DNA of 64,000 nucleotides. Origin: JAAXKN01 sp050259615. Lineage in GTDB: Bacteria > Bacteroidota > Ignavibacteria > Ignavibacteriales > SURF-24. Numbering within the stretch: the first letter of the stretch is position 1; each line of letters opens with the position of its first letter. A program made the translations under genes and the position numbers. The stretch covers positions 1 to 64,000 of the forward strand of contig JBLNAZ010000082.1 of the NCBI GenBank assembly GCA_050259615.1, read 5' to 3'. Positions 1 to 9,593 of this stretch are shown piece by piece. The notes below the pieces were generated by a model, which searched no databases, had not been told where the DNA came from, and saw nothing but the letters and a program-made list of their open reading frames with translations.

Positions 1-3000
1 CCGTTTGATGACCATAAGCTTGTCAGGTTGATTCCGTAAGAGAACGAATCACCTGCAACGAGTTCCACCTGGTGACGCCCCGAAGGCAGGTATATGCTGT
101 AGCAGTCGTTTCCTTTCATTACTGCAAATGCATACTCATGTCCGTCCACCTTCACGCTTGTAGGCTCACGGTTAAGTGAAATTACGTTGCGCGCTTCAGA
201 TTCGTATTCAAACTTAATTCCCTGCATTCCATAGGCAACAGAAAGAATATTTCCCGTGAACGACATGATCTTTGTCTGAAGCTCATGAGTAGAGAATGTA
301 TTTGTTATATCCTTATTAAGCTTAATAATATGCCTTCCGGAAGGTATTAAATAGGAGTTATCCCTTGAGGGCGCAATGTAATTTCCGTCGAGCAGAATTT
401 CCTGCACGTCCTTGGGCAGACGGATCATGAATGAATACGGAGAGTTTGTTTCATAACCGTCTCCTGTATAGCGGTACTGAACCCTGCTTGCAAGTGCGTA
501 CGGGAAGAAGAACATGTCCTGCGGGTTCACACTCGATTCCGCATAAATTGTGAGTCTTGGCGCTCCGATTGAAGCAGCCTTTACAAGAAGGAAACTTTCC
601 GTACCGGTCTGAATTTGTGTGGGAAACGGCGTGGCTGATGCCTCGTTGTTCCTGAAAGTAAGTATGTTCAAGTCGAGCATCAGTTTTGTGCTGTCGCCAA
701 CTAAAGCATTGTACTTTCTTCCTATTTCAACATAACGCATAGGGTCGGTTGACCAGAGGTTCTGCGGATCCTCCACCTGCAGGAGAAAGTTATGCTTTTT
801 CTGCAGACCGATTATGCTCGCCATATCTACGCCTATATAGTCCTTCAATTCAGGAGATCCAAAACTGTCCATGGCAGTTACAATCACCTGGAAGCCTTTT
901 TTCTTCTGTGCAATGTCTGCAAATGCCGCAAGGAGCCTTTCATACACTTCTGAAAGCTTATTTATCCTGTAATCTGTAATTGCAGTCTTTACGCCCGGAT
1001 TGTTCTTCCAGTAGGAAGCTGATCCGGGGGTGAAAATTTTCTTCAGGTCTATGTTATATTTTTGTTTAAGCTCTTTCTGTGCACTTGGATGCATCGGAGT
1101 AAAGAGGTTCGGATTTTCCAAACCTTTTCCGGCCTCAAAATAAAGCTCTGCCAGGTTCACTCCATCCCATTGATACGAATTAAGGAATCTGCTGAATTCC
1201 GAGGTCATTGCCTTCAGGCATTCAGGGTCCGTAAGGGCTACAGGATAACGCCATGAGGGCCTTACGTCTTCAGCCTTAAAGTTTTTTTCTCTCCACTCGG
1301 GATGTTCCTGCCAGAACTTCAGGCTTACCTGAGGTGGTTCAAGCCAGGCATAAACCAGCATGCCGTTGGCATGTGCCAGTTCAATCAGCTTTTTATAGTC
1401 GTATGTATATTTAGGATACTGGTGCCAGCCGGCAACATGAATTATTCTGATGCCCTGGTGTACCCACTGTTTAACCAGATCCTCGGTGCTTGTAGTGTGC
1501 CTGAATCCGGGGTCGAAGTAAACCTCCATATTGTCGCGTCTTATTGCCGGTCTAAGCTGGAAGAATTTTCTTACGTGCTCAAGTAAGAACGGATACAGGC
1601 TGTATCCGTGCTGTGACTGAGGATCAAACCTCGAGCCAAGGAACAGCACCTTGCCCTTTCCGAACTGCCTGCCTATTTCAACCGGCGCGCCCGACATTTC
1701 ATCCGTACTAAAAACATCGTCTACCTTATCTTCTATCTCAAGCTTATTCATCAGCTCGCCTTCTCTCCAGAAAATCTTTTCTTCCATGAAGTTCTTATCC
1801 CTGATTCCATGGACTTTTATTCTGGTTTCGCTGAACTTTATACCGAGTTCTTTGGCAACTTCGTTCTTTGTGTCGGTAATAAGGTTACCGCCATTTTCAA
1901 CGTACTGTGTGATTATGTCGTAATCCTTCGGCTGAAGTGAATCGACAGCGGAATAAGGAACGATCAGGAGGCTGTATCCTTTAGGATTTATTGCTTCGCC
2001 TGTAAATATTGTATCAACATTAATGTTTACGCTCTTAAATGCCGAGACTAATGAAGCCTGATCGTTGTAAGCTGCACCTTTGGCATAATGGTTCCACAAC
2101 ACGGCAACCTGAGCATTGTGCCATTTTTCCTCGGTATGGAAAATACTGTTAAAGATTTTCTTCAGGTAACTTACGAGCTTTTCAAAAAATGAAGGCTCAT
2201 ATTCCTTGAACTCAATAGGTTCAGCCTTGTAGAGTTCACCGGGCTGAAGCTTAATATCTTTTGTTATGAGGCCGGAGAGTTTTTTATCTGAAATAGTCTT
2301 TTTTATTACCTCGCCTTTATCGTTCATATAAGACTCTGTAAGGTACTGGTCGGTCAGCCTGAATGAATAATCCTGCGAACCGGTAAGAATTATTCTGTTA
2401 CTGGTAATGACGCGGTTATCGTAGTCTTTCAGGTCGATGTATGTATAACCAAGAGCGCGGACCCCGTCGACCAGTTCCTTAAGGAGGCTTACGTCAAGAA
2501 ACGAATGGAAGAAGCAGGCTGCAAAGCCGTCCCTGACGTTAAGGTTTACTTTCGCTCCCCGGATGATATTCTGAACGTATTTCCGGCTTACATTGATGTC
2601 CTTGTCAAGAGGAACATATCCCAGGTTTTCGGGAAATATTTTCTGTCCGAAAAGATCCTTGTTAATTATATAGGGGAAGTACTGGCTGTAGTCTGAGCTT
2701 TCGATAGCGAGCCTCTGTTCAACAGCAGTTGAGAAGTACTTACTTATAGTTTTATAAAGAAGAAAAGAGGCCGTATAGTGGGGTGTTTCCCAGGCAATAG
2801 GGTAGAGTCCGTTTTTCATGAATTCCTGTATACCCAGCTCTATTTTCTGTCTAATATCTGCCTCAGTCTGGTTCTTAATTATCTTGTCTGCATTGCCGTC
2901 CCAGAATTCAAAGTCTCCTGCGGTAATGCCTCTGTACTGGTGTGTGGAACCGTGCATGACAATAGATCCACCGTTTTTTACGGCATATTTAAGCGCGTCC

Positions 3001-3857
3001 ACCAGATCGGGTTTATCGGAAAGGCTGAGCCTTGTGCCGTCTCCGGGATTTACATAAAAGGGAATAACACCAACAAGAAAAGGTATGCCGCGTTCTGAGA
3101 GAACATCCACCACTTCTCTTATTTTATCGGGATTGTCAGTGGGGTTGACATCTTCTATTCTGAGTATTGCCGAATGAGATGCCTCATGCTCCTCGTGCAG
3201 AATATCGTGCAGCATATCTGCAAACAGGAGATACCGGTCGGTTTCGTTGGCATAAGAAAAAGGTGAATCGGCTATATAAAGCAGGTTCTGCGACTTAACA
3301 ATATAGGGAACTTCAACTTTCTTTTTTGTTGAAACAGCCGTAGCCAATACTGTAACTTTTTTTCTGTCGGAGATTTCAATCAGGTTGTTTTTGCCTTCTC
3401 CTTTTGTAAAAACTTTTTTATTTGATTTTACAACGTCAAACTGGAAAGATGAATCGACGCGCGATACGCTGAAACCGAACCTGCTTTTGAATGCGCTCAT
3501 CTGAGAAGATTCAGCCATACCGGTATTCATCCATATGACAGGCTTGTTCGTTTTAATAACGTCATCTACAAATCTTTGAGGCACAGCATCCTTTACGTAA
3601 AATCCTATATAGAATGTATAGTCGTACCCGTTTAATTCTTTTGCCTTGTAATCGTCCATGCCTTTATAGGCAACGTCGGCCTGAAAATGCCCAAGCAATG
3701 CTGCAAGCTGCCGGGCATCTCCCATTGCATAATTCTTCAGGTTTGAACTGCCCTGAACAACTATCAGTATTTTTTTATTTCCATTTTCTGCTGCAAAGTT
3801 TAATGAGGCAGTCAGTAATGTAAGCAGTACAAAAAGTAATATTTTATAGTGTCTCAT
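1..3857 (-). CDS. Large secreted DUF2334 polysaccharide-deacetylase-like / TIM-barrel hydrolase-like protein (3' end off window)
   Basis: The frame is open from an ATG at 3857 to the left edge, about 1285 codons, with no stop, so the C-terminus lies outside the window. It begins with a signal peptide (MRHYKILLFVLLTLL..). Around residues 225-480 is a DUF2334 (YdaL-type) deacetylase-like region: 'LRIEDVNPTDNP' near residue 232 supplies the acidic motif and 'MHGSTHQYRG' near 304 the histidine motif. Around 580-760 is a GATase-like flavodoxin-fold region ('VAVLWNHYAKG', 'LLIVPYSAV', 'GKGKVLFLGSRFD'). Around 775-1070 is a TIM-barrel glycosidase-like region with 'WDGVNLAELYFEA'. The rest is beta-rich. 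The combination of deacetylase and glycosidase-like modules recalls PgaB or PelA, which process exopolysaccharide in the periplasm. The next gene upstream in the same direction encodes UDP-GlcNAc 2-epimerase, which fits an amino-sugar polymer. The substrate is inferred, not shown. Confidence 0.75.
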   Translation of the reverse strand, partial: MRHYKILLFVLLTLLTASLNFAAENGNKKILIVVQGSSNLKNYAMGDARQLAALLGHFQADVAYKGMDDYKAKELNGYDYTFYIGFYVKDAVPQRFVDDVIKTNKPVIWMNTGMAESSQMSAFKSRFGFSVSRVDSSFQFDVVKSNKKVFTKGEGKNNLIEISDRKKVTVLATAVSTKKKVEVPYIVKSQNLLYIADSPFSYANETDRYLLFADMLHDILHEEHEASHSAILRIEDVNPTDNPDKIREVVDVLSERGIPFLVGVIPFYVNPGDGTRLSLSDKPDLVDALKYAVKNGGSIVMHGSTHQYRGITAGDFEFWDGNADKIIKNQTEADIRQKIELGIQEFMKNGLYPIAWETPHYTASFLLYKTISKYFSTAVEQRLAIESSDYSQYFPYIINKDLFGQKIFPENLGYVPLDKDINVSRKYVQNIIRGAKVNLNVRDGFAACFFHSFLDVSLLKELVDGVRALGYTYIDLKDYDNRVITSNRIILTGSQDYSFRLTDQYLTESYMNDKGEVIKKTISDKKLSGLITKDIKLQPGELYKAEPIEFKEYEPSFFEKLVSYLKKIFNSIFHTEEKWHNAQVAVLWNHYAKGAAYNDQASLVSAFKSVNINVDTIFTGEAINPKGYSLLIVPYSAVDSLQPKDYDIITQYVENGGNLITDTKNEVAKELGIKFSETRIKVHGIRDKNFMEEKIFWREGELMNKLEIEDKVDDVFSTDEMSGAPVEIGRQFGKGKVLFLGSRFDPQSQHGYSLYPFLLEHVRKFFQLRPAIRRDNMEVYFDPGFRHTTSTEDLVKQWVHQGIRIIHVAGWHQYPKYTYDYKKLIELAHANGMLVYAWLEPPQVSLKFWQEHPEWREKNFKAEDVRPSWRYPVALTDPECLKAMTSEFSRFLNSYQWDGVNLAELYFEAGKGLENPNLFTPMHPSAQKELKQKYNIDLKKIFTPGSASYWKNNPGVKTAITDYRINKLSEVYERLLAAFADIAQKKKGFQVIVTAMDSFGSPELKDYIGVDMASIIGLQKKHNFLLQVEDPQNLWSTDPMRYVEIGRKYNALVGDSTKLMLDLNILTFRNNEASATPFPTQIQTGTESFLLVKAASIGAPRLTIYAESSVNPQDMFFFPYALASRVQYRYTGDGYETNSPYSFMIRLPKDVQEILLDGNYIAPSRDNSYLIPSGRHIIKLNKDITNTFSTHELQTKIMSFTGNILSVAYGMQGIKFEYESEARNVISLNREPTSVKVDGHEYAFAVMKGNDCYSIYLPSGRHQVELVAGDSFSYGINLTSLWSSN

Positions 3858-4078
3858 GCGCTTTTTTGTTAATATGTATAAAGAGTCTGTCTCTTAAAAA
3901 GAGAAGGATTTTGTGCCCAGGAATTATTTACCGGGTAGAAATTACCTGCAATGGTAGAGATTACCGGCCTTGAGGGCTCCAAAGAACCCTCAGGACTGGT
4001 TTAATATTGCCGGAGTAGTTTTTATCCGGGTGCTCTTAATCAGAGTACTAATTTTGTGCCTAACTTTTACCCCGGACT
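3858..4078. other. Intergenic with short hairpin
   Basis: This 221-base gap between wecB and the large secreted protein holds one short inverted repeat at 3971-3992 (TGAGGG..CCCTCA around a 10-base interior). No T-run follows it on either strand, so I do not call it a terminator. No ORF with a credible start was seen. Confidence 0.4.
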
Positions 4079-5275
4079 TTACTTTTTGTTTCCGGATTTT
4101 TTGTTGCCGGCTTTTTTCTTCCCGGCTTTTGGGATGAATTCATCTACTTTAGCTTTGGATATGCCGAAATAGTTCTTTATGATCTGAATCGTTCTTTTGG
4201 CGGATAATCCGTCGCCATAGGGGTTAACAGCTGAAGCTATCTTATCATAATATGACTTGTCGTCCAGAAGTTTTTTTGCCGTTGAATATATTTTGCTTTC
4301 ATCCAGGCCTACTAACTTAACTGTTCCGTACTTTACTGCTTCGGGGCGTTCGGTTACTTTTCTGAGTACAAGAATCGGGATGCCAAAATGGGGCCCTTCT
4401 TCCTGAACGCCGCCTGAATCAGTTATAATCAGGTAGGACTTGGCCATAAGGTTTACAAAATCCATATAATCCAGCGGTTCAATCAGGTGTACATTTTCAA
4501 TGCTGCCCAGGGTAGGGAATACGACATCCCTGACAATGGGGTTAAGATGCACCGGAAATACGAAATTAAGTTCAGGATATGCCTCAGCAAGTCTTTTTAC
4601 CGCGTTGCATGCTCCCAGCATTGGGGCCCCCCAGTTCTCACGGCGGTGCATCGTAAGCAGAACGATTTTCTTCTTCCGGCCAACCAGGCCGTTCAGTTTG
4701 TCAACTGAGAAGCTGTAATTTTTTCTTACCGAAACCTTTAATGCGTCTATAACTGTATTGCCGGTAACGAATACAGTTGAAGGAGCTATGTTTTCTTTTA
4801 AGAGCGCTTTTTTAGCTGTGTCTGTGGGGGCAAAGTGGAGTTCAGTTATTGAGCTCGTAAGCCTTCTGTTTATTTCTTCGGGGAAAGGATTCGCCCTGTC
4901 GTTTGTTCTCAGGCCGGCTTCAATGTGGCCTACGGGTATCTGCCTGTAGAAAGCGGCCAGGCTGCCTACAAATGTTGTAGTTGTATCGCCCTGAACGAGT
5001 ACCATATCGGGCTTTTCCTTACTGAACACGTTGTCGAGCTCTTCGATTGTATTTTTTGTAATTGAAGCAAGCGTCTGCTTCGGCTTCATTATATTCAGAT
5101 CGTAGTCCGGCTTAATATCAAAAACCTGCAGAACCTGGTCGAGCATCTGCCTGTGCTGGGCAGTGGCAATGGTTAAGAGTTCAAACTGTCTGTTGTTTTT
5201 CTTTATTTCCTGTATTATAGGAGCCATTTTTATGGTATCCGGGCGTGTGCCGAATATAACCGCAATTTTTTTCAA
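4079..5275 (-). CDS. wecB: Non-hydrolysing UDP-N-acetylglucosamine 2-epimerase
   Basis: Interconverts UDP-GlcNAc and UDP-ManNAc in the cytoplasm, supplying ManNAc units for surface polysaccharides. The 398-residue product carries the family N-terminus 'VIFGTRPDTIKMAPII', the 'VQGDTTTTFVGSLAAFY' and 'HIEAGLRTNDRANPFPEEINRR' blocks, 'MHRRENWG', and the UDP-binding 'ITDSGGVQEEGPHFGIPILVLRKVTERPEA' region. The start is a TTG: an in-frame stop lies immediately upstream, 'AAGGATGAG' precedes it as a ribosome binding site, and the conserved beta-strand starts at residue 3. The C-terminus is an unusual lysine-rich tail (about 20 residues, AGKKKAGNKKSGNKK) absent from typical family members. It lies upstream of the large deacetylase-like gene and probably serves the same polymer. 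Confidence 0.93.
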   Translation of the reverse strand: MKKIAVIFGTRPDTIKMAPIIQEIKKNNRQFELLTIATAQHRQMLDQVLQVFDIKPDYDLNIMKPKQTLASITKNTIEELDNVFSKEKPDMVLVQGDTTTTFVGSLAAFYRQIPVGHIEAGLRTNDRANPFPEEINRRLTSSITELHFAPTDTAKKALLKENIAPSTVFVTGNTVIDALKVSVRKNYSFSVDKLNGLVGRKKKIVLLTMHRRENWGAPMLGACNAVKRLAEAYPELNFVFPVHLNPIVRDVVFPTLGSIENVHLIEPLDYMDFVNLMAKSYLIITDSGGVQEEGPHFGIPILVLRKVTERPEAVKYGTVKLVGLDESKIYSTAKKLLDDKSYYDKIASAVNPYGDGLSAKRTIQIIKNYFGISKAKVDEFIPKAGKKKAGNKKSGNKK

Positions 5276-5463
5276 TTATCTCATCCTTATGATATTAAAA
5301 GGGCATATTGATTATTAATCGTCGTTAAAATTGTGCCAAACTATAGGGCATAAAAAAATGCACTAAAGCCGCATTTCAAAGTTACCGGATTGAGACTAAA
5401 AGACCAAATGTTCTTTTATATTATTAAAGGATTCGGGGCAAACGGGAGAAGCTTTCAATGCCG

Positions 5464-5487
5464 GGCCTTCAGCTTCTGCTGAAGGCC
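5464..5487 (-). terminator. Strong hairpin, probable transcription end after the aldose epimerase gene
   Basis: A perfect 10-base-pair stem (GGCCTTCAGC / GCTGAAGGCC) with a TTCT loop lies 20 bases past the stop of the leftward aldose-epimerase gene. No long T-run follows on the minus strand, so it may act as an attenuator or an RNA 3' stabiliser instead of a classic intrinsic terminator. Confidence 0.5.
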
Positions 5488-5506
5488 TTTAGAGAGAAAA
5501 GGATTT

Positions 5507-6526
5507 TTATTTCTGAACCTCTGTAGTAACTCCAAAACTGAAAGTAACTGAACAGCCGGGCTGCAGCGTTATTTTATCTTTCAGCTCGGGGCGGTTATAT
5601 GAATTTGTCATATACTGGACAGGTTCCAGTGCAATTGACTTTCTTGGGCGGTATCTGACCTCGTCGGCTGAATAGGCATAAAATACGCCGCCTTTCTGAA
5701 AAACGGTAATTTTCAGGCCGTTTTTGGGATCCCTGATGGACGACCTTATGAGTCCGTCTTTTTCAGGCTGCAATTCAGCGTAGCAGTAATTAACCTCCCT
5801 ATCGCCGATTGTATTCTGATAAATGTCTTTGGAAGGGCGGAAGTCCGCTTCCGGAACTTCACTGATTGATGAATAGGCATCCTCACCGCCTAAAGGAATC
5901 AGCTTTTCGTCCACCATTACAACCTTTGAGGCTGGAACAGTCAGCACCAGATGGTCAATTCCTTCCTCTGAGGTCTTAAAATAGGGATGCCAGCCGCATC
6001 CGAAAGGTGCTGCCTCGGAACCCTTATTGTGGCCTGTTATGTCCACGTGCAGCTCATTGTCTTTCATCACAAATTTTACTTCAATATCCACGGCATATGG
6101 ATATCCCTTAAAAACATCTTTTCTGATTTTATTGGTGAATAGGATAAGTTCTGCCTTATGCTCATCAGTAATGATTTTCTTGACTTCAAAATCAATCACC
6201 CTGGCAAAACCGTGGATTGCCTCTCTCTGTGGATTTACGGGATTATAGAGCTGGTGTTGTGTATCGTCAAATTCGTAAAACCCGTCTTCAATCCTGTTGG
6301 AGAAGGGGGCCATGATGCACGAGCGGGCTCCGCTTTGCTCTTCAAGTTCCTTCGGAGTCTGATAACCGTCAATAATATTGAAGAGTTTATTTTTTAAGGG
6401 GATAAAAAAATTCAGCAGAGTAGCGCCTTTTAATGCAATTTCTGTGCTGCTGCCGGAAAGTGTGTCTTTCAAGATTATAGTTTTGAAACTGCCGAATTTA
6501 CTTTCTGTATGTATGTATCTGCTCAA
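5507..6526 (-). CDS. Aldose 1-epimerase (galactose mutarotase)-like protein
   Basis: The 339-residue product has the beta-sandwich mutarotase layout: 'GATLLNFFIPLKN' near the start, 'RSCIMAPFSNRIEDG' (the substrate-binding N-R pair), 'NPQREAIHGFAR' (first catalytic histidine), 'PFGCGWHPYFK' (second histidine) and 'SIALEPVQYMTNSYN' (glutamate region). Mutarotases interconvert alpha and beta anomers of hexoses; some relatives act on sugar phosphates. The start is a TTG at 6526 preceded by 'CTGGAG'; there is no in-frame ATG close by. It follows the HAD-like gene in the same direction with an 87-base gap. The exact sugar cannot be inferred. Confidence 0.82.
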   Translation of the reverse strand: MSRYIHTESKFGSFKTIILKDTLSGSSTEIALKGATLLNFFIPLKNKLFNIIDGYQTPKELEEQSGARSCIMAPFSNRIEDGFYEFDDTQHQLYNPVNPQREAIHGFARVIDFEVKKIITDEHKAELILFTNKIRKDVFKGYPYAVDIEVKFVMKDNELHVDITGHNKGSEAAPFGCGWHPYFKTSEEGIDHLVLTVPASKVVMVDEKLIPLGGEDAYSSISEVPEADFRPSKDIYQNTIGDREVNYCYAELQPEKDGLIRSSIRDPKNGLKITVFQKGGVFYAYSADEVRYRPRKSIALEPVQYMTNSYNRPELKDKITLQPGCSVTFSFGVTTEVQK

Positions 6527-6613
6527 AACTACTCCAGGTTAATTCTATAGCTTTATATTAAGTACAAATTTAGAAAAAATCCACCTAATATACTTATCGT
6601 ATAAAAGATAATG

Positions 6614-7990
6614 CTATAAACTCACAAAAAGATTATAATTTAATATAGCCTCAGTCACTCCGCCTGGAAGAACGAAAGACGCTGCTGAGAAGTCATGCCT
6701 CAAGTTCCTGTTAAAAGGTACTGCAGCTGTCAGCCCGATGCCGGAGGCGCGAAGGGCAATGATGCCATTTTCAGAATCCTCAAAGCCCAGGATCTGATTG
6801 AACATGCGCTGCTGAAGACCAAGCCTGCTTAAGGTAATACTGAAAAGATCACGGTGCGGCTTCAGCCTTATTTTGCTTGTCTGATCGGATGTTACAAAAA
6901 CATCAACGACGTTTTTGCTGTCGGCAAATTTTTCTATCAGCAGGTCTTTTTTCGCCTGCGGTATCTTCCATTTTCTTATTTCATGAGAAATAACGTTGAA
7001 AAGCTCGGTGAGGATAATACCGGACTCATAACCCGCTGAAGAGGAGACTAATGCTACTTTAAGCGGGTGAAGCTGGAAATGCCTTGCAAGCTCAATCAGT
7101 TTCATTTTGGCTTCATCCTGACTGCTGATACGGTAAACCTGGCTGCTTTTTTCCTTCAGCTCCCGGCTTATTTCATCAAAAAGATAGGATATATCCTCTC
7201 CCAGCCACCCTTTTACAAGAGCAAACAGTAATGGGATTGACGGCAGGGGCTTTATTAATGGCACATCACTCAGGCCTGTAATTTCCCGGGCAAGATTGCT
7301 TTCTTCGCCATACTTAATGAGCTCCAGCATCTGATGGTAATGCTGGAAGAATATTTCTGCGGCTGCGCGGGCGGTATCGTCAAAATTCTGAAAGTTAAGC
7401 AGGCTGCCATACTTATGCATAAAGAAGTTTGTGATAACGTTTGAGTTGAATTTATTGAATTCTTTCTGAATAATGAATTCATGGAGCTTTTCGTCTTTCA
7501 GCATTTCTCCCAGGCCGAGGTGATCCAGGCTGTAGCTGGCCTCATCTTTCCGGTCATCATTATGGCTCAGAATAAGCGTCCAGAGTACCGAGTGCAGATA
7601 AGCTTCTTTCAGTTGATCTGGTTTTATAAAGTTGTGATAACGCTGAACGAGATACCGGATCTGCTCCGGGACGCCGATGCCCAGAAGGTTGGGGTGATCT
7701 ATAAGCGGATCCAGGCCTTTCCACTCTTCTTTTGACGACCTTCCGCTGATTGACCGGATAACATATTCAAGTGAATGAAGCCTTAGTTCCAGTGTGGTAC
7801 ACACAGTCCCTTCCAGATCCAGAATAACTGCCGAAAGTTCCTTCTGCGGAACCGTGATTTTAGGAGCAAGGGCATAAAGCTCTATTTCAGGATATATGGG
7901 AGCAGGATTGTGAACAACTGCAAATTCAAGTCCAAGCTTTGCAATTATTTCAGAGACCTCATCACTGCTCAGAAGTTTTTTATCTAACAT
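6614..7990 (-). CDS. HAD-superfamily hydrolase-like protein with large helical insert
   Basis: From the ATG at 7990 the product is about 458 residues, nearly twice a beta-phosphoglucomutase-type HAD protein. Motif I is 'VILDLEGT': the first aspartate is kept, but the second, normally the general acid/base, is replaced by glutamate. Motif II is 'VALVSSSAGYE', the motif III lysine is in 'RLKPHRD', and motif IV is 'GFEDSENGIIALRASG'. About 230 mostly helical residues sit between motifs I and II as an extended cap. I chose the ATG at 7990 because 'GGAGAG' stands just upstream; an in-frame TTG at 8008 would add six residues. It may be a sugar-phosphate phosphatase or mutase, given the neighbouring aldose epimerase. 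Substrate unknown. Confidence 0.75.
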   Translation of the reverse strand: MLDKKLLSSDEVSEIIAKLGLEFAVVHNPAPIYPEIELYALAPKITVPQKELSAVILDLEGTVCTTLELRLHSLEYVIRSISGRSSKEEWKGLDPLIDHPNLLGIGVPEQIRYLVQRYHNFIKPDQLKEAYLHSVLWTLILSHNDDRKDEASYSLDHLGLGEMLKDEKLHEFIIQKEFNKFNSNVITNFFMHKYGSLLNFQNFDDTARAAAEIFFQHYHQMLELIKYGEESNLAREITGLSDVPLIKPLPSIPLLFALVKGWLGEDISYLFDEISRELKEKSSQVYRISSQDEAKMKLIELARHFQLHPLKVALVSSSAGYESGIILTELFNVISHEIRKWKIPQAKKDLLIEKFADSKNVVDVFVTSDQTSKIRLKPHRDLFSITLSRLGLQQRMFNQILGFEDSENGIIALRASGIGLTAAVPFNRNLRHDFSAASFVLPGGVTEAILNYNLFVSL

Positions 7991-8069
7991 TTTAATTCTC
8001 TCCGCCAAAGAAGTAATTATAACTTAAACACCCGGATTCTACTTTATAATCGAAAGGTTGAAGGGAAAA

Positions 8070-8128
8070 GTAAAGCGGAAAAGTAAATAAATGTGGCCCG
8101 AAGCTGAATCATTTACCTTCGGGCCACA
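8070..8128 (-). terminator. Intrinsic terminator after the POT/MFS gene
   Basis: A perfect 12-base-pair stem at 8092-8103 / 8117-8128 (TGTGGCCCGAAG / CTTCGGGCCACA) with a 13-base loop lies 12 bases past the stop of the leftward transporter gene. It is followed on the minus strand by a T-rich run (TTTATTTACTTTT). Confidence 0.8.
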
Positions 8129-8140
8129 ATAGATCAGAAG

Positions 8141-9499
8141 CTATTTAGAAAGGTTCCTGTCCATGCGGCTGGTTATCTTGTTATAAATAACAAGGGCTAT
8201 TGCCGCTGTAAAGCCGATTGCAGCAAAGTAATACCAGACGTAGTGAGCATGAACGTATGCTGTCTTAAGTTCTTCAGCGCTAAGGCCAGCCCGCTCAGGC
8301 ACGTATGCCGTAAGCAGATAGCCGGAGATTCCGAACCCGAGAAGGTATGCAAAAAATGAATGCAGATGGCTGAAGCCCATATATAAACCTTCTTCTCCTT
8401 TCGGAGCCTGGAGTGAGAAGAACTCGAGATACCGCGGGGAAATAAAGCATTCTGCAAATCCCTGAAAGATAATTCCTATTATCATCATAACAGTTACCGG
8501 ATGTGCTGAAAAGAAGCCCATAAAAGAAACCTGCCCACCCGTAAATGAGGCGAGTATGGGGCTTGATGCCATGCAGAGCGCTGAGATGGGCATGAGGAAC
8601 ATGCCTATTGTCATACTGGTAATTGCCTTAACCCTGCTCATTAAAGAGGTAATAAAAACAACTGTAGTCATTACTATAAAAGGATTGACGTTTGCTATCC
8701 ATTCCGGCGAGGCACTTTCACCTACTGTTCTTAATACATACTTGGGCATTGTTGCATAAAGCTGCGACTGAATTATCCAGAAACCGGTAATAATCAAAAT
8801 AAGTGTCAAAAGCCTCAGGTTTGTTAATATACTGATAAAACTCTTCCATATTTCCTTAAGCTTTTTAGCTTCAGCCGACTGATCTACATTCTTATAAAAA
8901 ACAAAAACAACAATTAGCGCCAGGAAAGTCATTGCAGAGGCATAGAAATTTATAGATTCCAGGCCCCACTTAAGCCTTAAGGGATAAGCAAAGGTTTTTC
9001 CCAGAAACGATCCAACATTAACCATGCCGTAGAAAATGGAAAAGGCACGTGCGCGGTTCTCCTGCGTTGTGGTTTTGGCAACCGTTCCTGTAATAATCGA
9101 TTTAATAAATGATCCGCCTATCATTAGTACTACAATTGCTGGCAGGACAGTTGCCTTGTATGGCAGTGCGCCGAGTGTAAAATAGCCCGCTGAAAGCAGG
9201 GCAAAGGCAAGTATAATCGCTTTTCTGAATCCGATCTTATCGGCAAATGCCCCGCTGAATGGAGGCAGAAGATACAGCCCTGCCGAGAAAATACCGCCGA
9301 TCCAGGCAGCCCATATGTCCGAATATCCCACAACACGCGTGAGATATAGAGTTATTGCAATAAACACTGCATAGTAAGCCGAGCGTTCGAACAGTTCGAC
9401 TAGATTTGATATCCAGAACGAAAACGGAAAATTCCAGCTCCTATTGGTTTTCTGAGCCTTTTCTTTGGCGACTGCTTTTTCTGATACGGATGTTTCCAC
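8141..9499 (-). CDS. POT/PTR2-like major facilitator transporter
   Basis: The 452-residue inner-membrane protein has about 12 hydrophobic segments. The first helix carries 'ELFERSAYYAVFIAITLYL', the signature of the proton-coupled oligopeptide transporter branch (ExxERxxYY). The loop after helix 2 has 'GAFADKIGFRKAI', the MFS motif A. Members carry di/tripeptides or other small solutes with protons. The start is a GTG at 9499; no better ATG lies nearby. It is divergent from corA with a 94-base gap. Substrate specificity is not readable from sequence. Confidence 0.82.
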   Translation of the reverse strand: METSVSEKAVAKEKAQKTNRSWNFPFSFWISNLVELFERSAYYAVFIAITLYLTRVVGYSDIWAAWIGGIFSAGLYLLPPFSGAFADKIGFRKAIILAFALLSAGYFTLGALPYKATVLPAIVVLMIGGSFIKSIITGTVAKTTTQENRARAFSIFYGMVNVGSFLGKTFAYPLRLKWGLESINFYASAMTFLALIVVFVFYKNVDQSAEAKKLKEIWKSFISILTNLRLLTLILIITGFWIIQSQLYATMPKYVLRTVGESASPEWIANVNPFIVMTTVVFITSLMSRVKAITSMTIGMFLMPISALCMASSPILASFTGGQVSFMGFFSAHPVTVMMIIGIIFQGFAECFISPRYLEFFSLQAPKGEEGLYMGFSHLHSFFAYLLGFGISGYLLTAYVPERAGLSAEELKTAYVHAHYVWYYFAAIGFTAAIALVIYNKITSRMDRNLSK

Positions 9500-9593
9500 A
9501 ATACCCCGGATTTTAATTTATTTGAAAGCAAATATACTCAACAATTATTAAATTGATGAGTAGTTAATTATTATTATCACAGACTGAAATCTA

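Noticed and set aside
749..3823. Several short plus-strand ORFs of 60-106 codons
   Set aside because: They are antisense to the long open minus-strand frame 1-3857, which has a signal peptide and recognisable domains.
3971..3992. Hairpin after wecB as terminator
   Set aside because: Short stem and no T-run; wecB may be cotranscribed with the following gene.
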